Both the position numbers and the translations under genes were made by a program. Below the pieces are notes generated by a model. The model ran no database searches. It was not told the DNA's origin and worked only from the letters and a program-made list of their open reading frames with translations. Of a DNA stretch of 64,000 nucleotides, positions 39,378 to 53,500 are shown piece after piece (positions within the stretch are counted from its first letter, which is position 1; each line of letters opens with the position of its first letter). Source of the stretch: Paramecium octaurelia (Eukaryota; Ciliophora; Oligohymenophorea; Peniculida; Parameciidae); the NCBI GenBank assembly GCA_905182995.1, contig CAJJDP010000093.1, positions 126,563 through 190,562 on the forward strand, given 5' to 3'.

Positions 39378-42300
39378 TCATTATTCGGTATTATCACGCT
39401 CAAACGATAGGACTTCCTAGGCGTCTCCCATTTCCTTACCAAATCATTTATTTTTGATTATTTCTATTTCAAAGTCTTAAAGGATCGTTTCTTGTAAAAA
39501 TTTAACAATTTCAATCTCTATGTCTTAATCTTTTAAAATTTCATTATAAACTCGTATGGATAGTACATAAATCTAATTAGTTAAGTGATAGGCTTCAAAA
39601 GTAAAGCATGACATTTCTGTTCTGTTTATAATATAATGTTCTCGATATTATGATGAACCATGTAAAAACTAAAGTTTTTGACAACCTCAAATTACTCGAT
39701 ACCCTATTATGCTTTAAGGGAAAAGTATAAAATCTATAGATCCTATACTGATCTATCTACAGGTATTGAAGTACGTTCGTTGAAGATTTTATGGTACAAT
39801 AATTCAATATTCTAATAAATACAATCCTAAATATCAATCTTTAATGATTCATCAGTATCAATCAAAGCAATTTTTGGATTTTATTAATTACACATTTTTT
39901 TGTATTTTGATAGTTTTGCAGTCATAAATTTATTGGCAGTAAGCATGCATTATTACCTTGTTGACAATTTCAAATTTTAGATTGAATAATTATCGCTCGA
40001 AGCAATAGAGTCATTGATATTTATTTACTTCTAAATTGAAATTGCTTCTCCACTTTACAAAGAGCATCTAGGTAATTAAATAGATTCCTGTCTCTTAAAA
40101 TGAAATGTTTTATTTATTGGAGACTAATCATTAATATCAGATTTAGCCTCATCAAATTCCTATTCTTGTATCAATTATTTAGATAGCTAACTCTAAACTA
40201 ATTTTGGTTATTCATTTTAAAAGTAAATAGCAAACTATTCTATGATCTCTCTATCACACCTAGTTGAAAAGGATGTCTTTCCTCTTTTTTTAGATCTCTT
40301 ATTATATCTTCTTTGTTAGTCTTATGAATATTAATGTCTTTTGATTATTAATTCTCTATCAATGCTTATAAATAAATTGGGACACTCCTTCAAACCATGT
40401 GTATTAATATTGCAAGCTGCACAATATTATCCAAATATTATATTTTTACTATTAACTTGAAGAATAAATTAATCTTTTAAATTGCAATACTTTTAATAAT
40501 CCTTTGGGTATTATCTTATTATTGTTGTAAAATCAGACTGAAAATATTAAATATCAAATTTACCTTGCTTAAAACAAGTAAACTCACATACCCTATTGCT
40601 TTGAACATTTAGGCATTGTCATTTTCTTCGATGAATTCTGAAACTTCCAAAAACTATCCTTGATTCTAGACACTCTTCAATGAAACATTAAGAACATTTT
40701 GATATTGCAATTAACCCTATTCTACAAAGCACAGGTGAGGTTAGTAGACATCACTTAGAGTGTAAATGGAGAAAGTATTCTAAGGTTAGATTATTTTTCT
40801 TTTGATAAAAGGAGATAGGGAATTTTGTAACTCCAAACTGAAATTCTTAAATAGAAAATCACAATGTTTGAAAAATACATTGTTGGCTTATTTTTTTAAA
40901 TCCTATTTCAATTCTTCAGATAACTCATTTAGCAAGGTTTCTTCTTATTACAAATCAATCTCTGCTTCTTCCTTCCATCGAAAAGTTAAATATTCCCTAA
41001 TTCTATATTGCAACGAGAAAGGGATATTCCTTTAATGCATATATCTATTGATGACTCTAATCTTTCTGCTTCTTTCCATAAAATGTTGATTGATTTCCTT
41101 TATTATCGTTCCAATTGCATTAATGCTGTAGGAAAACCATAGACAAGCACTCAAGATAAAGAATATTGCAACGATTTTTTCATTCCAAGTTTTAGGCACA
41201 TTATCACCATATCCAATAGTGAGCATGGTGACTATGGCGAAATAGAAGGCTTCTAAATATTAGAGTTGCCATTATTGATGATCCAATTCTTTGAAAGTAA
41301 TCCAGGAATTCCCATAATTTAATGAACTATTGAAGAACCATATACATGAAAACAAGTGAAGCACATAGATCAAGTAGATTAGCAATTTAAATAAATTGAT
41401 GAATGCTTTTTGTTTTTTTGTGAAATATTGAGATTCTTCGCTTTTCTATAAAGTTTAATTAATTTAAAAGTGTTGTGTAAGTGATATTAGAAGCAGTAAA
41501 TATTAAAATTAATTACCTTAATTGTTAATAAAGTAGATTAATAAAAATATCAAAGCGAAGTCTGAAATTGTTTATAGATTTAGATTATTTTATATAATTT
41601 GCCATCTATCATATACTGCCTATCCACTAGAGTAACAAATAGTATTCATTCTTAATAAATTGTCAATAATCAAGATGATGATGATGGTAAGAGTAAGGCC
41701 CATCAGTTTGTCAAATAGGATTTGTGGATTGTAGGCAATTTCTAATGGAATCAATATTAGAAGGAGTAACCTAAAAAGAATGGTCCAATAATCCCAAACG
41801 ATTTTCTTCAGTGATTCAGGGTGTATTTATGGCATTTTGGATAAAATTTCATAAATAGTCTTCCTACTTAATTAGTATTTTTCTCTTATCCATAGGATGA
41901 ATGGATGTTCATAGAAGGAGAGAGTATTATCTCGAAACAATTTGGTCACATTTCGTATTTGAAAATGAGGGTGATTGTTTAACTTAAGAATTTACATCAT
42001 CACTTAACTAAATAAAATTGATGATACCTGTCACTCGAATTATCGTTAATTAATTTGATATGATTTTCATTTACAATAGACAACTTAGTTCTGCTGTTTC
42101 TAATGCGTTAAAGGAATCGTTTCAGATAAAAATATTTCATGAAATTAGTGCCTGTCTTTTTGGTTGTATTTGTTTTCTTATCTTCATCCTGATTGATTAA
42201 TGGCTTAGTAATGTGTAAAGTATTACTTCACAATTCCTGCGAGTGTCTATATTTGTTGTTGATTTTATTGTGAAATTATTTGTACTGGGATTTCTAGTTT

Positions 42301-42430
42301 TTATTCTTGTTACCAAATCTGCTTCCAAATACTCCTTTTCATATTCATTATGATGTTCTGCTTATAATTCAATTTGAAGATTCTCTGGTTATGAACTTAA
42401 GGCTGAAAATATTATATTAGAGCCAATCAT
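39378..42430 (-). CDS. CNBD-type voltage/cyclic-nucleotide K+ channel 1
   Basis: About 990 residues. A charged cytoplasmic N-terminus leads to six membrane segments, beginning WTILFRLLLILIPLEIAYN. The pore filter is TIGYGD (MLTIGYGDNVPKTW). S6 and a C-linker follow (FSYSINAIGTIIKEI, then NIPFSLQYRIREYLTFRW), with a cyclic-nucleotide-binding fold that looks degenerate, and a long tail ending FERDNTEQ. TIGYGD predicts K+ selectivity. In Paramecium such channels shape the swimming membrane potential. The S1-S2 region is clearly paralogous to channel 4 at 50523-53745 (LGLT-like LTLTI ... DRW pattern in both). Start is tentative because it lies 16 nt after the upstream gene's stop. Confidence 0.87.
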
Positions 42431-42446
42431 TTATAAAATTATATAC

Positions 42447-42953
42447 TCACTTAAAATCTCTTTTTTTCTTGTCATTATCCATATCATTATTCTCCTACTC
42501 CCTAAACTTTTTCAATTTCTCCTGTTTGATCATCTCATCATACTCCTCCTACTCTTTTACAGCCTATTAATAGTTGGCTTCATAATTGGAATCATCGACC
42601 TCTTCTGTTTACTTCTTTGGTTTCCTTATTGATCTCAAAAACACAGATCCCAAGAAGACAGCCAAAACTAAAATATTAGAAATGCTATTACGTCCACTAA
42701 TCAATAAGAAGGGCAATTATTATTTCGTGTCCTTGTCTTGTATGTAAGGATCTAATTTGGCTTGTAATTTCAATTCTTCTTTCTTTATATAATCGAGCTT
42801 GTTTATTTTGCCATCCCTATAGTAATAAGCCTTCCCATTCTCTTCGTATGTTCCAGATTCTCCAACCTGTTTTCTTATTCTTTCCCTATCGGCTTCAGTC
42901 TGAATTATTTTATTTAGCTTTTTGCTAAATGCAAACTTATTTAATCTATTCAT
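42447..42953 (-). CDS. small single-pass membrane protein, 168 aa
   Basis: Uninterrupted from ATG 42953 to TGA 42449-42447. The N-terminal 80 residues are charged (ADRERIRKQVGESGTYEENG, AYYYRDGKINKLDYI). One membrane segment follows at about residues 88-105 (ISNILVLAVFLGSVFL). The C-terminus is a highly charged coiled coil (QEEYDEMIKQEKLKKFREQE). No known domain. It lies directly before channel 1 on the same strand; the spacing is so short that overlapping transcription is likely. A membrane-proximal accessory role is speculation. Confidence 0.7.
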
Positions 42954-43057
42954 ATTTATTAAAATTTAAATTCCTTATATTACAGAAAATATAAACAACC
43001 GCGTAATAAGGTCTTATGGTTTTCCTTGCTTAATAATAAATAATATAATATTGTAAT

Positions 43058-44302
43058 ATGTTAAAATAAATCAAAGAGAAGCCACTTTCATAACTAATAG
43101 TAGAGTTATAATAGAAATATTAAGAAGAAAATGACCAATCGAATATATTCTAGAAACTTTATCAATAATAAGTGGAATAAGAAAGTTCTACAGAATCATC
43201 CAATATTGTTCCTGCTCTCTTTTCTGGATCCACAGGTTCTTCGTCCTCCCACTCATAGGAAGGTATAACACTTCATGCATCATAGGCGTCGAAAAGAAAA
43301 TTAAGAAGGCAAGAAAAAGCCAGATTCCTAACAAAACTAATTAGGACGATAAAAAGCTTTCGAATGAAACAACAGATAAAAAAACTTTGCAGATGATTCG
43401 AAATAGAATATCTGCCTAAAATTCTAGAGATAGGAAGAAGGCCTACCTTTAAAAACTAGAAGAGGACTTCAATAAATAATCTAATTGTCTTCAGGAATTA
43501 ACTGATTAAGTTAGCTATTTACAATAACAATTAGAAGAAGTCTAGAAGCTCAATTCACATTTACAATCCTAGTAATCAAGTCTAATTTGTATGAATTGTG
43601 GATGCAAATAATTTGTCCTTGAAGAAGAAGCTCCAATTTCTATTTCTAAGAATAGAGGTTTGGGCAAATTAGGATTTTCATTTGTTCTTATATTAACTAT
43701 TTTTGCTTGTCTTATTATTAACTTTGACACTGCAACTCAGAATTTACAATCCGTCCCAATTGTCTCATATGAGAAACCCCTCATTAGAGAATTGAATAAT
43801 ACTGATCAACAATATGGAATTTTGGAGTCAGTTCAAAATGGTAGAATGAAAGGAATAACAGACCTGATGGAATATAAATCAGAATATAACTATAAATTTG
43901 ATGATACAACCTATCATGCCATCTTAAATACGAAAGAGAGTTTTGTCAACGAAATGATCAATTACAATAAGGAAAAGGCCAAATAAAATAATGTTTAGGC
44001 ATTGGCCCCACTAAACTATCATAAACCATAAGTAGACTCTTTTTATTGTCCAACCGTTTATAGATATGACAACAAAACTAAGGAGTAATAATATTCTATA
44101 AGTTAGAAAAATATCGATTAAATACCAAGATGAATAATGGATTCATTTGGTTATTCCAAAGAATAATGTCAATATATTTTATCAAAATCATGATAACTCC
44201 ATAATATTGAAAGAAACCTTTAAAGATTCAGACACTGATGTAAAAGAAAAATATCAGGAAATTTGGTGTTAAGTAAAAAGTATAAATGACTTCTATATTT
44301 GA
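43058..44302 (+). CDS. membrane-anchored bZIP transcription factor (ATF6/CREB3-like layout)
   Basis: 397 residues; introns 43263-43285 (23 nt) and 44102-44129 (28 nt). The N-terminal 70 residues are Gln/Glu/Ser-rich (GSTGSSSSHS). A basic region at about residues 106-122 reads RNRISAQNSRDRKKAY, matching the bZIP consensus N-x-x-[AS]A-x-x-[SC]R, followed by a leucine-zipper-like heptad region (LQKLEEDF ... LQELTDQVSYLQQQLEEV). A single strong membrane helix lies at about 197-215 (LGFSFVLILTIFACLIINF), and about 180 residues follow. This order matches ER-membrane bZIPs released by regulated proteolysis. No S1P or S2P site is claimed. It is flanked by K+ channel genes. Confidence 0.85.
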
Positions 44303-44401
44303 AAACATTAACTCATTCATTTTGTTAGATAGTAGTTTTAATAATTTCATTATAAATATTAATTTTTTTTAAACATTTAGTCAAACCAAGTAAATTTAAG
44401 T

Positions 44402-46819
44402 TCATTCTCCTATTTTAACCTACATTAGTGCTTTTTTTATCTCTGCAATCATACAATCAATCTCATATTCTTATTAATTGATTTCGAATTTAGCCATCGA
44501 TAAAGACGTCTATAGATTAACCAATTTTTTGAATTATTAACCTAAATTTTTTATTTAATCTCCTATAGCTCCACATTTTTTAATGCTTTCAAGTTTCTGT
44601 TTTTGTTTCCTTCTCTCTTCTTACTTTTCATGCTTAGCATTTTCATAAATTATTTGATGAAATTTGTTGTAAAATATATCTATCTTATTATTCTTAAATT
44701 CACTCTTTTGAAATTTTAGAATATTTCTAATAATATGAATTAATTTTTTTCTTGAGAGTCTTTCATTTGATTCTTGTTTACTTTTTAAGATAAAAGCCTT
44801 GATTAAGTTTTCATCTTCTCGAACCTTTTCAAAGTTTTTCAATAATTTTTAACCCACTTTTTTCTAAATTAATTTTTCCCAAGTACAATCTTTGATCCTA
44901 TTATTTATCAAATTACGAATTATTTTATAATCTGGATCATGTATTGAAATTTTTCTAATTTTAGATGACCTTTGAACATAATATCTTATTTTATTAATGG
45001 CCTATATGATATGGTTTATATACATTGATAAACTTCTCTCTAATAATCTTATTTCTAGCTTATTTTTATCCAACAATTTAAAGCATTAAATCTTATTAGA
45101 CACTTGGATACTCTCGTAAGTCAATTTTAAATCTTAATTCCTCCAGATGCTAAGTAGATTCTCTTTTGCTATTAGTTTGATGAACATCATTAATGGCAGA
45201 CCCTCTCTTCAATTTTTATTGTCTTTCTAGAATAAAAAGAGGTTTGATTACATCTTTTAATTCTTGCTTATTCAATAATAAGTATCTTCCTTCTTTTATA
45301 CATCTGTTGCAACTCAAAAAACTAAGGCGACTCTTTTTCAAGGAATTAAGAAAAATAATCAGATGAACACATTAAAACAACACTTTCCTGTATAGCATGA
45401 GCACTCCAACGCCTTAAACTGTTTTCAATGCATTCGATTTCTCCAAAGCAAGTACCTTCCATAACTCTCACCAAGGTTTCCCCATTGTTGTCACACAATC
45501 TAATGTCTCCTTTAATAAGAAAGAAGAAATCATTTGCACCTTAACCAATGTGATAGACAGTTTCATACTTTTAATAGCAGACCAAGGTGCTAAACGGCAG
45601 AATGGACCCTGAGAAATTTATATCATTTGACATGAAGGGAATAGTTCTCAAAATATCCTTATGGACTGCAGCAACAGTATATAATGCTAATTGGTGAGGA
45701 AGCTCTGAAATGATTCTTTTGGATTCCTCAGCCCAAAAGGGATTCCTCTATATGTTAAACTTCGTAAATCTGATCCAATCATTCTAAATTCTTTCAGGCA
45801 TGTTTATAGTAACGTCTTCCAAATTCAACAGTTAATCATCAAACTCCTGATTAGGATTTGATTAGATCAATATAAAAGTAATGTTACCAATAGTGAAGGA
45901 ATAATAACCAACGCCAATTAACATCCAAATTACACTCAACAGATATTCATCAAAATTATGGGCTTCAAGATCACCATATCCAATAACTGTAATTGTTTAA
46001 TAGGCCCAAAAGAATGCATATATCAATTTAGTGTAATCGTTAGCATGTTTGATATCTTATCGTTCCATCCAATTTTAATTAACATTAAATTTGCAAATCC
46101 ATATCCAAAGACAAGCGAATAAATGATTCAAAATGATCATCTCCAAAAATATTTTCATTAACTTCTTTATTCTTAAATCCAAATTGTACTCCTCTCTTAC
46201 TATTAACTCATCCCTCAGAGATTGTTACTTTTTGAGTAACTCTATTGACTGATTGTATTCAACTCTTCTTTCATAGAAAAAAAACCTTAATAACCGTAAT
46301 AATTTTATGGGTTTCAAACTTTCTAAATCTAAATCAGGCAATATCGATAATAGATCAATGACAAACCAAGTGGTGATGTAATAATTGGCTATGTCTTTCA
46401 AATTGTGCAATAAATCTAATTGCTTATTTATGTGGCAAATAATAAAATTCATCAGCAAATCAACCCAAAAGATCATCTGTAAAATGAATGTCAATTGATG
46501 GCCAAAACCCTCTATTATAGCTGTAAAAATGTACTTCATATTCAAAGGCGACCTATATTGGATATAGAATGGCAGCTACATCAGTACATAAATTAATTCC
46601 CAATCCCCAAACTAAATACACGATATCATCAGGGAAAAATGGAAGGAAGCCTCTCTTGCGATATTAATATTTGGATCTTTAATTCTTTAATTGATATGCA
46701 TAATTTCGAAGTTAATTTATAAATTTTTGAGCCATCCCAACCTTTTTAATTATCTTTCTTAATTCCTGGTTTTTACTCACTCTCGATGCTTGAAGTTGAG
46801 ACATTGTTAAGGTTGTCAT
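44402..46819 (-). CDS. CNBD-type K+ channel 2
   Basis: About 790 residues. The S1-S4 region includes LTFILQMIFWVDLLMNFIICH and an Arg-bearing S4 (LKPIKLLRLLRFFFYERR). The pore reads TVIGYGD, then S6 (GVGYYSFTIGNITFIL). The C-linker leads to a well-preserved cyclic-nucleotide-binding domain: GANDFFFLIKGDIRLC and GTCFGEIECIENSLRRWSA, containing the phosphate-binding cassette Glu and Arg. A coiled-coil tail ends at TGA 44404-44402. A 25-nt intron lies before GFGHQL. Of the four channels this has the best cNMP site, so ligand gating is plausible. Confidence 0.9.
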
Positions 46820-47176
46820 TTAAATACTAAATATCACAGAATTATCTTACAAACTTTTTACAGTTTTAGCTCTAATTATTCTTTTAGAGGGTTCGATCTG
46901 TTTTAATAAAACACTATTTGATTGCAAGATGCCTATCTGAGATCCCATGTCCGTTAATTATCTTTGACTACTCCAATTTTGTTATTGGAACTGTTCTTCC
47001 TTAATGCGTAAAGGATAGACTTACATTTATTTAGTATTTAAGAAAAATAATTAGAATAAATGTAAAATAAGTTATCATAATTAAATAATATTTTATTTTT
47101 AACAATGGAGGTTAAGTTGTTGTAATTTATTGTTATTTTTGTTTGAGAAATTAGGGGAAAAATAAGGACATATAAA
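46820..47176. other. AT-rich spacer between channels 2 and 3
   Basis: 357 nt, no open frame of note; presumably the channel 2 promoter and channel 3 3' end. Confidence 0.5.
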
Positions 47177-50115
47177 TCATTAATCTGACCTAGGACTATA
47201 AAGGCTTGGCTTTATTTTGGACTTTCTAATAATGCTTTAAAGATGATCGGATCTTGATGCTTTTTTTGGCTTTTTGAGTTTTTATAGAACCTTATCCAGA
47301 TTGTAACTAGTGAAGTAATAAGTAGTTATAAAATATCTATCTAATTCAAAATCAACTCTTTGTTATTTGTTCTCACCTTACTTATGAGAGAGGACCTCAT
47401 CCAATTAATTAACAACATTACTGGCAACAATTTCCAATTTAGATTAAGCTTTATATTGCATTTCTTAATCAAAGTTTGTACATGAATTAGAATTATTCTT
47501 TCTTACTCTTTGGACAATTGAGTTTTAAATAGAACCAGATTGATTTTGGTAATGTTATTCTGAAGTGATTATAGAAATATTAGTGAATCTGTTATTAGAG
47601 ACTTGGGTTAATCTCTTAAAGGTCCTATGTCTATTGTCTGCTTTCCTTTTAAATGAGTTTTATGCTCTTAAATTTTTGGGTTCAGGTTCAGAAATATCAG
47701 AAAACTTAACCTTCTTTTGCTCTATGCTTTGTAACTGAATATATCGAGATGATTTTGGAGTTTTCGATGAATTTAATACCACATCAGGATCATCAGCATT
47801 TTCTGAAGATTCACTATTCATTTATTCCAAACCTGTTAGTCCTCTTATAAAAGATTTGCTAGATTTTTGAGTCCTTATTGATTTAATTAGTCTTTCACCT
47901 TCATCATCATCCACATTGAATCCTAACATATCTAAATATTGATCAGTTAAATCATCAATTGCAAGCATATTCTCATTGACAATCAAAGCCAATGCATGTT
48001 CCCTTATTATATTCTTTTCATGATTTTTCTTATCGACCCTCCTTTTATGATATGATCTATTCATATCTTCTGTTATCATAAATTTCTTTCTAATTCTATC
48101 CTAATTAAAATGAACAAACACTAACGGACATCTAATTAGATAGGCAATTTACTTTTTAAATTAATGTGTCCATTTACATATGTAACAAACTTCACCATAA
48201 TTTTATTTTTCTTCTGTAAATAACATCTAATCTCTCAGCATACAATAATTTTCTTCCTCTAATGAATCTTCCCTAATTATCCTTAAAAAATCATCATAAC
48301 TAGAATATGCTTTTGATTAATTACTTTACAAAAGCAATTTGACAAAACTTAACTGATCTAATTGTATATTCATATCGTGCCTATGTAATAAACTCCTTTT
48401 CTCCTACAAACTTTCCTTTCTCTATTTTTGTCAATGTAGTTTCTCTTAACTTTTGATCACCTAATCAACAAAGAACATATAGATACATATCAAACTTAAT
48501 TCACCCCTTTATAGAAAAATTAATTTATTAGCTTATTCGTGCTAATAAGCAACAATCTCTTCTGGAGGCACCTTTATCTCGTGTACATATGAACATAATT
48601 TTTAGACACTCTTTAAGGATAAAGTCTATCTGATGAGTCTTGACTTTTTCAACATTTCACAATACATATCTATTGCCACTTATTCTTTTAATTTCTTATC
48701 TAGATTGCTCATCATTTTTTCACCGTATTCATTATACTCTTGTTCCATTTTTAGATAATATTCAAAATATTTTCTAACTTGTAACATCAACTACTTGTTG
48801 ATTTTCTTCTTTTTTAGAAAACTATTGATGTGCATCATTTACTATTTAAATTGTTATTCCTTTTCAGTAAGCTATTTTAAAATATTGCCTATACTAGATA
48901 TAGTATAGCCAAACAATCCACAAATAACCATTGCCATTATTATAACATATATTCTTTCAAGATCTGTTTGAGGAACAATATCGCCATAGCCAATCGTCAA
49001 AGTTGTTATTGTACTAAAATAGAAGGCATGGATGTATTTAGTGGACCAATCAGCCTCTGTAATATTTTTGGCAATTAACCAAGAATTTTATCCTGAATCT
49101 AATTCATTCTCTCCAATCAGATTCCACAAACACGCACAAAAATGGGATACAAATGAAACTAAGAAAATGGATTTGAATAGCTCCAAAATTGTTTAAATAT
49201 TATTTGAAGGATTTGTCACTTCTTCTATTGATTCAATCATCGATTTAACCTTTGTCACTCTGAGTAGTAATATATATTCTGTGTAAGGGACTGAATAGGA
49301 AGATAAGATAAATGGTATAACAATCATTAAATCCCAGACGAAATTTGTATTTACATAGTGTTTAAGTATTTATTGCTTGTCTCTATGTATTTGTCCTTAA
49401 CTATAATAGGCGGTGAAGAATGTCAATACTATATCCATTACAAACGTCAAAGAAGGTAAGGTTTCCAAGAATATTCCAGTCAATAAATCTTCCCTTTCAA
49501 AGTCAAACCCTAATTTCATGGGAATGTAGAAAATATTAATGATGATTTAGGTTAAAACAAATATATCCCAAAGTACTTTTATGACTGAATCAGGATCAAG
49601 TACTGGTACTTAATTTATAAACCATTTAAAAGATTACATTACTTACTAGACTTTATTTAATCTGTGAAGTAAAATATCTGCATCACTAGCAGAGTCTGAT
49701 ATCAAATTGAGAATATTATTGGTTAAAGATTTGAACTTAACTTCGGTTGAATAGGTTTTCATTTGCTTACTAAATTTGGTTATATAAAACATAATCCTTA
49801 ATCCACCATGAACCCACAAATTAACTTTTTATTTTGTTTCAACTTGTAGTATACCTATACTGTCATCGTCATCATCAGGATCAGGACTCAAACAATCACC
49901 TTTAAAAGACTATTTTTCTGGCTATTATAATTCGATCTTTCTATTGGAAGTAAAGTTAGGCTCGAAGGATGCGTCTTCGCTGTTGTTATCAGATTGTGGG
50001 ATTGCATAGTCTTAACGGAATTTCAAAATTCCTTTTACAGTTTGACTCTTAATAATAAAGCTACTTACTTCCTTTATCGTTATTGCCGTAAAACCGAATC
50101 TAACAATTATGACAT
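47177..50115 (-). CDS. CNBD-type K+ channel 3
   Basis: About 960 residues. Start at 50115 with a first intron of 23 nt (GTAAG...AAGAG). The N-terminus is acidic (SPDPDDDDDS). The membrane domain ends in the pore filter TIGYGDIVPQTD and S6 (GLFGYTISSIGNIL). A C-linker with KKKKINKQLMLQVRKYFEYYLKMEQEY follows, typical of EAG/HCN-like channels. The long C-terminal tail is hydrophilic, including NMLAIDDLTDQYLDMLGFN and a Ser-rich region, ending SPRSDQ. The CNBD itself is weak in what I could read. It is divergent from channel 4 across a 407-nt spacer. Confidence 0.85.
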
Positions 50116-50522
50116 TAAACAAAAAATATAATATTTACAATAATTATGTTTCAAATAAAATATAACGAAGTTATAGATGCTTACTAATTATAAAATGCTA
50201 TTAAGGATATATTATAAATATAAAATTTAATAATGTCATTTTGGATAAATCTGAAATTTGAAACAATTAGGAACAATCCATGATATACTTTATTATTTTT
50301 TCTTCAATCAAAATTAAAGAAAATGCAAAAGCTTAATTAAGATATAAATTTTGTTGTTTCAAGTCGAAATAACTATTTACTTTTCTTAGATTCCATTTAA
50401 GATCAAATTCGTAAGTTGCTATTAGAATTGGCAATTAGATTTTACATAGTCGTTCCCAATAAAAGTGTTTTTCAAATATGCGATTTTCTTGTAGTTTCTA
50501 TGAATTGAAGATTTATTATTAA
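50116..50522. other. divergent intergenic region between K+ channels 3 and 4
   Basis: 407 nt containing presumed promoters for both genes. A + strand opening from ATG 50324 (60 codons, ending TGA 50508-50510) exists but has no link to the channel frame; I leave it unannotated. An upstream ATG at 50478 is in frame with channel 4. Confidence 0.5.
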
Positions 50523-53500
50523 ATGTAATAAATTGAACAGGATCAAAAATTCAATATTGATTTGGACTTAGAACTCAGAGCTGTACAAAATTATGACTTC
50601 GAATAAGAATATTTAGATCATTGTCTAAGAGATACTCATAGATAATTATCAATCAATAACAATCATCATATTCACAGTCAAACAAAAAGTGAGAAAAGCA
50701 ATGATGGCTACGATTTCAGAACACCAAAGGTAACATCGCAAACCAATCTGAATAATATTATCAATTCCGAAGTGTAATAAAATCATGCCATCGCACCTAA
50801 ATATGTAAAATAAGAAAAACCAATAAGCACAGGTTCTAGTATAATGCAATTCTTTTTTATAAGACGTTTTTTAGAAAAACTTACCTTTTAAAGAAAAAGA
50901 TTGTAGAATTTAAACATTACCCATTTAAATCTTATAGATGATAAGGCCTCAGACAAGTAAAAATAATATTTTAATTTTGTAGAGCCAGTTTGTTAGCGTA
51001 TAAATAAACAAAAGTTTAAAAAGGATTGACTATCAATTAACTAAATAGAATTGTGCAAACGAAAATAGAAATAAAAGAAAGGAAATGGGAGAGTGTGAAG
51101 AAAAATTTAGAAGAGAGTAAGTAAAAAATTATCAGACAAATAACAAATATTGCCAATAAAATACCTCTAGTACAACCTGAAAATGATTTTAAACTTTATT
51201 GGGACATTTTTGCTTCATTATTTAGAGTGATACTCGTGGTTCTAGTGCCTTTAGAAATTTCATTTCACACTTAGATTCTCTTTTAGGATTACGTAGGGCT
51301 GACATTGACAATTCTATTCATCTTGCAATTAGATCTATTCATTAGGATCAACACTCTCTGTTATGAAAATGGAAAGGCCATAACAGATCGATGGGGAATC
51401 ATTATTCGTTAACTAACCAAGTCTTGGTTTACAGATTTCTCATTAATAATAATAATAGTGGTATTTATATTCCACTCGGATGCCCAAGATGGTTATGACT
51501 TGTTTTTGCTCATTTTGTTAACCCAATATAAACACATTTATGGAGCTTTATCAAAAACTGATTAGATCTCCTACTTTACAAGACCCTAGCGAGGAATAAT
51601 AGGATTAATCAAATTTGTGACCAGTTTATTTTATATTATGCACATATTCAGTTGTATTTGGTTTTGGTTCAGTAGCATTGATAAATCTAATTCATGGATT
51701 GTAACTAAAGACTTAGATGGGTAGACTTGGCAACTACAATATTTAGAATCAATTTACTTTGCAATAGTGACAATGTTAACCATAGGTTATGGAGACAATG
51801 TGCCTAAAAATTCAATAGAGAAAATTGTTACAATAATATTTATATTGGGTGCTTGTAAATTATAAATTAAATTTATAAGGTTTGTGGTTCTCGTACAGTG
51901 TGAACTTTATTGGGGCAATCATGAATGACATCACGCAGAATTAGGTGGAGAGAAGTCAAAAAATGAGAGTCATCAATAAATATATGACATAAAGACAAAT
52001 TCCATTTAGTCTGTAGCATTAGTAATTTTGCTATTAATAACCAACTTAGAGTCAAAGAATACTTAACGTATAGATGGAGAGAGGATGATGAAGTTGATTT
52101 GCAAGTGGAGTAGATCTTGTTGGAATAATTATCTGACGAACTAAAGGAAGAACTGGAGAAACAAGCCTATAAAGTATTTATCCAAAAGTCAGAGTTATTA
52201 TAAAAGCAATTTTCCTTGGAATTCAGAAATGCTCTATTTAAATCTATTAAACGTAAGATTATAGAACCATAACATACTTTTTAAAGTGAAATCAATGGTC
52301 AATAACATCTTTGTTTCGTAGAGTAAGGTGTTTTGCTGTATTAACATAAGGATAGAAAACAAAGATCCAAAATGAATGCTTCAGTTCATTAAGGGTAATT
52401 CTTTTGTGTGAAAGAATTTCTTATGCAATCCCCAGAATATGAAATCTTCAAAGCTCAAAGTTATGTCAGTTTGCTTGTGTTATCAAAGCAAGATTTCTTA
52501 GAAACATTACAAGATTTCCCAGAGGATTTTCAAAAATATTGCTAATTAAAGGATTCATATTCATCAGAGAATGAAGGCTGTTAGATATAATACGGTAGTT
52601 TCTGTCCTGCTTGCAATAATTTTGATCATTCTTTGAAGAGTTGCTGTTAAATATAATTGGTTCTGAATAAAGAAGTCGTAATTAAAAAACATTAGATGAA
52701 TCAAGAGTAATAAAGAGAACCCTATCTACGTCAGACACTTGATAAACCAATCTAAACTAGAGCAGAATTGTAATATGTTTAGGAATGTGCAATCTACTTT
52801 TAAGCAGAGAATCAAAGCCTAATCAATGAATAACTAAAATTGCAAATGGTGTATGAATAAGAAACAGAATCTTAGCAAGGAAATTCAGATACACAGAATG
52901 CATTCGATCCTATGCCCTCAGTCAATATCTTTTAAATTAATGAAATGTACTAAAGTACTCACAAACCTATATTGAACAAGGTAATTCAAAAAGTAGAATT
53001 TGAAGAGGAAAAGTAAAAAGACAAAACTGAAAATCACAAACCCAATTCATTATTGACTCAAAGTTAGAGAATAAATAGAAAGGGGTCATTGTTTTCAAAA
53101 TAACTTTAACGAAAAAATACTAAGTCTCCTTCAATATTATTCTCTATGAATGAAATTACAGAAGAAGTCATTGAAACAACGCTAATAGTGTAGGAGAGTG
53201 ATCATATCAAAAACACCAACAACTTTAACTTTTATATGAAAGAGAATATCAAATCTTTGTATTCTAAGCTTTAGAGGTTTTCGGAAGACAAATCTTCTTC
53301 TATCAACTAGGGCTTAAATTCACTTCAATATATTTATTGGAAATATAATGCGATCACTCTTGAAGGGTTTGAATCCTTATTTAATTATGATTATTATTTT
53401 CCACAATCAAATTCCATTTCCACAATAGAAATGGCCAATAAGAACCAACATGCTTGGCAAAAAGAAATCTTAAGCAAATTCTCAAAATATTTATATTACC

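Noticed and set aside
42398-42449. Fusion of the small membrane protein with K+ channel 1 through a 48-nt intron
   Set aside because: The intron length leads to a TGA soon after in the joined frame, so the two are kept separate.
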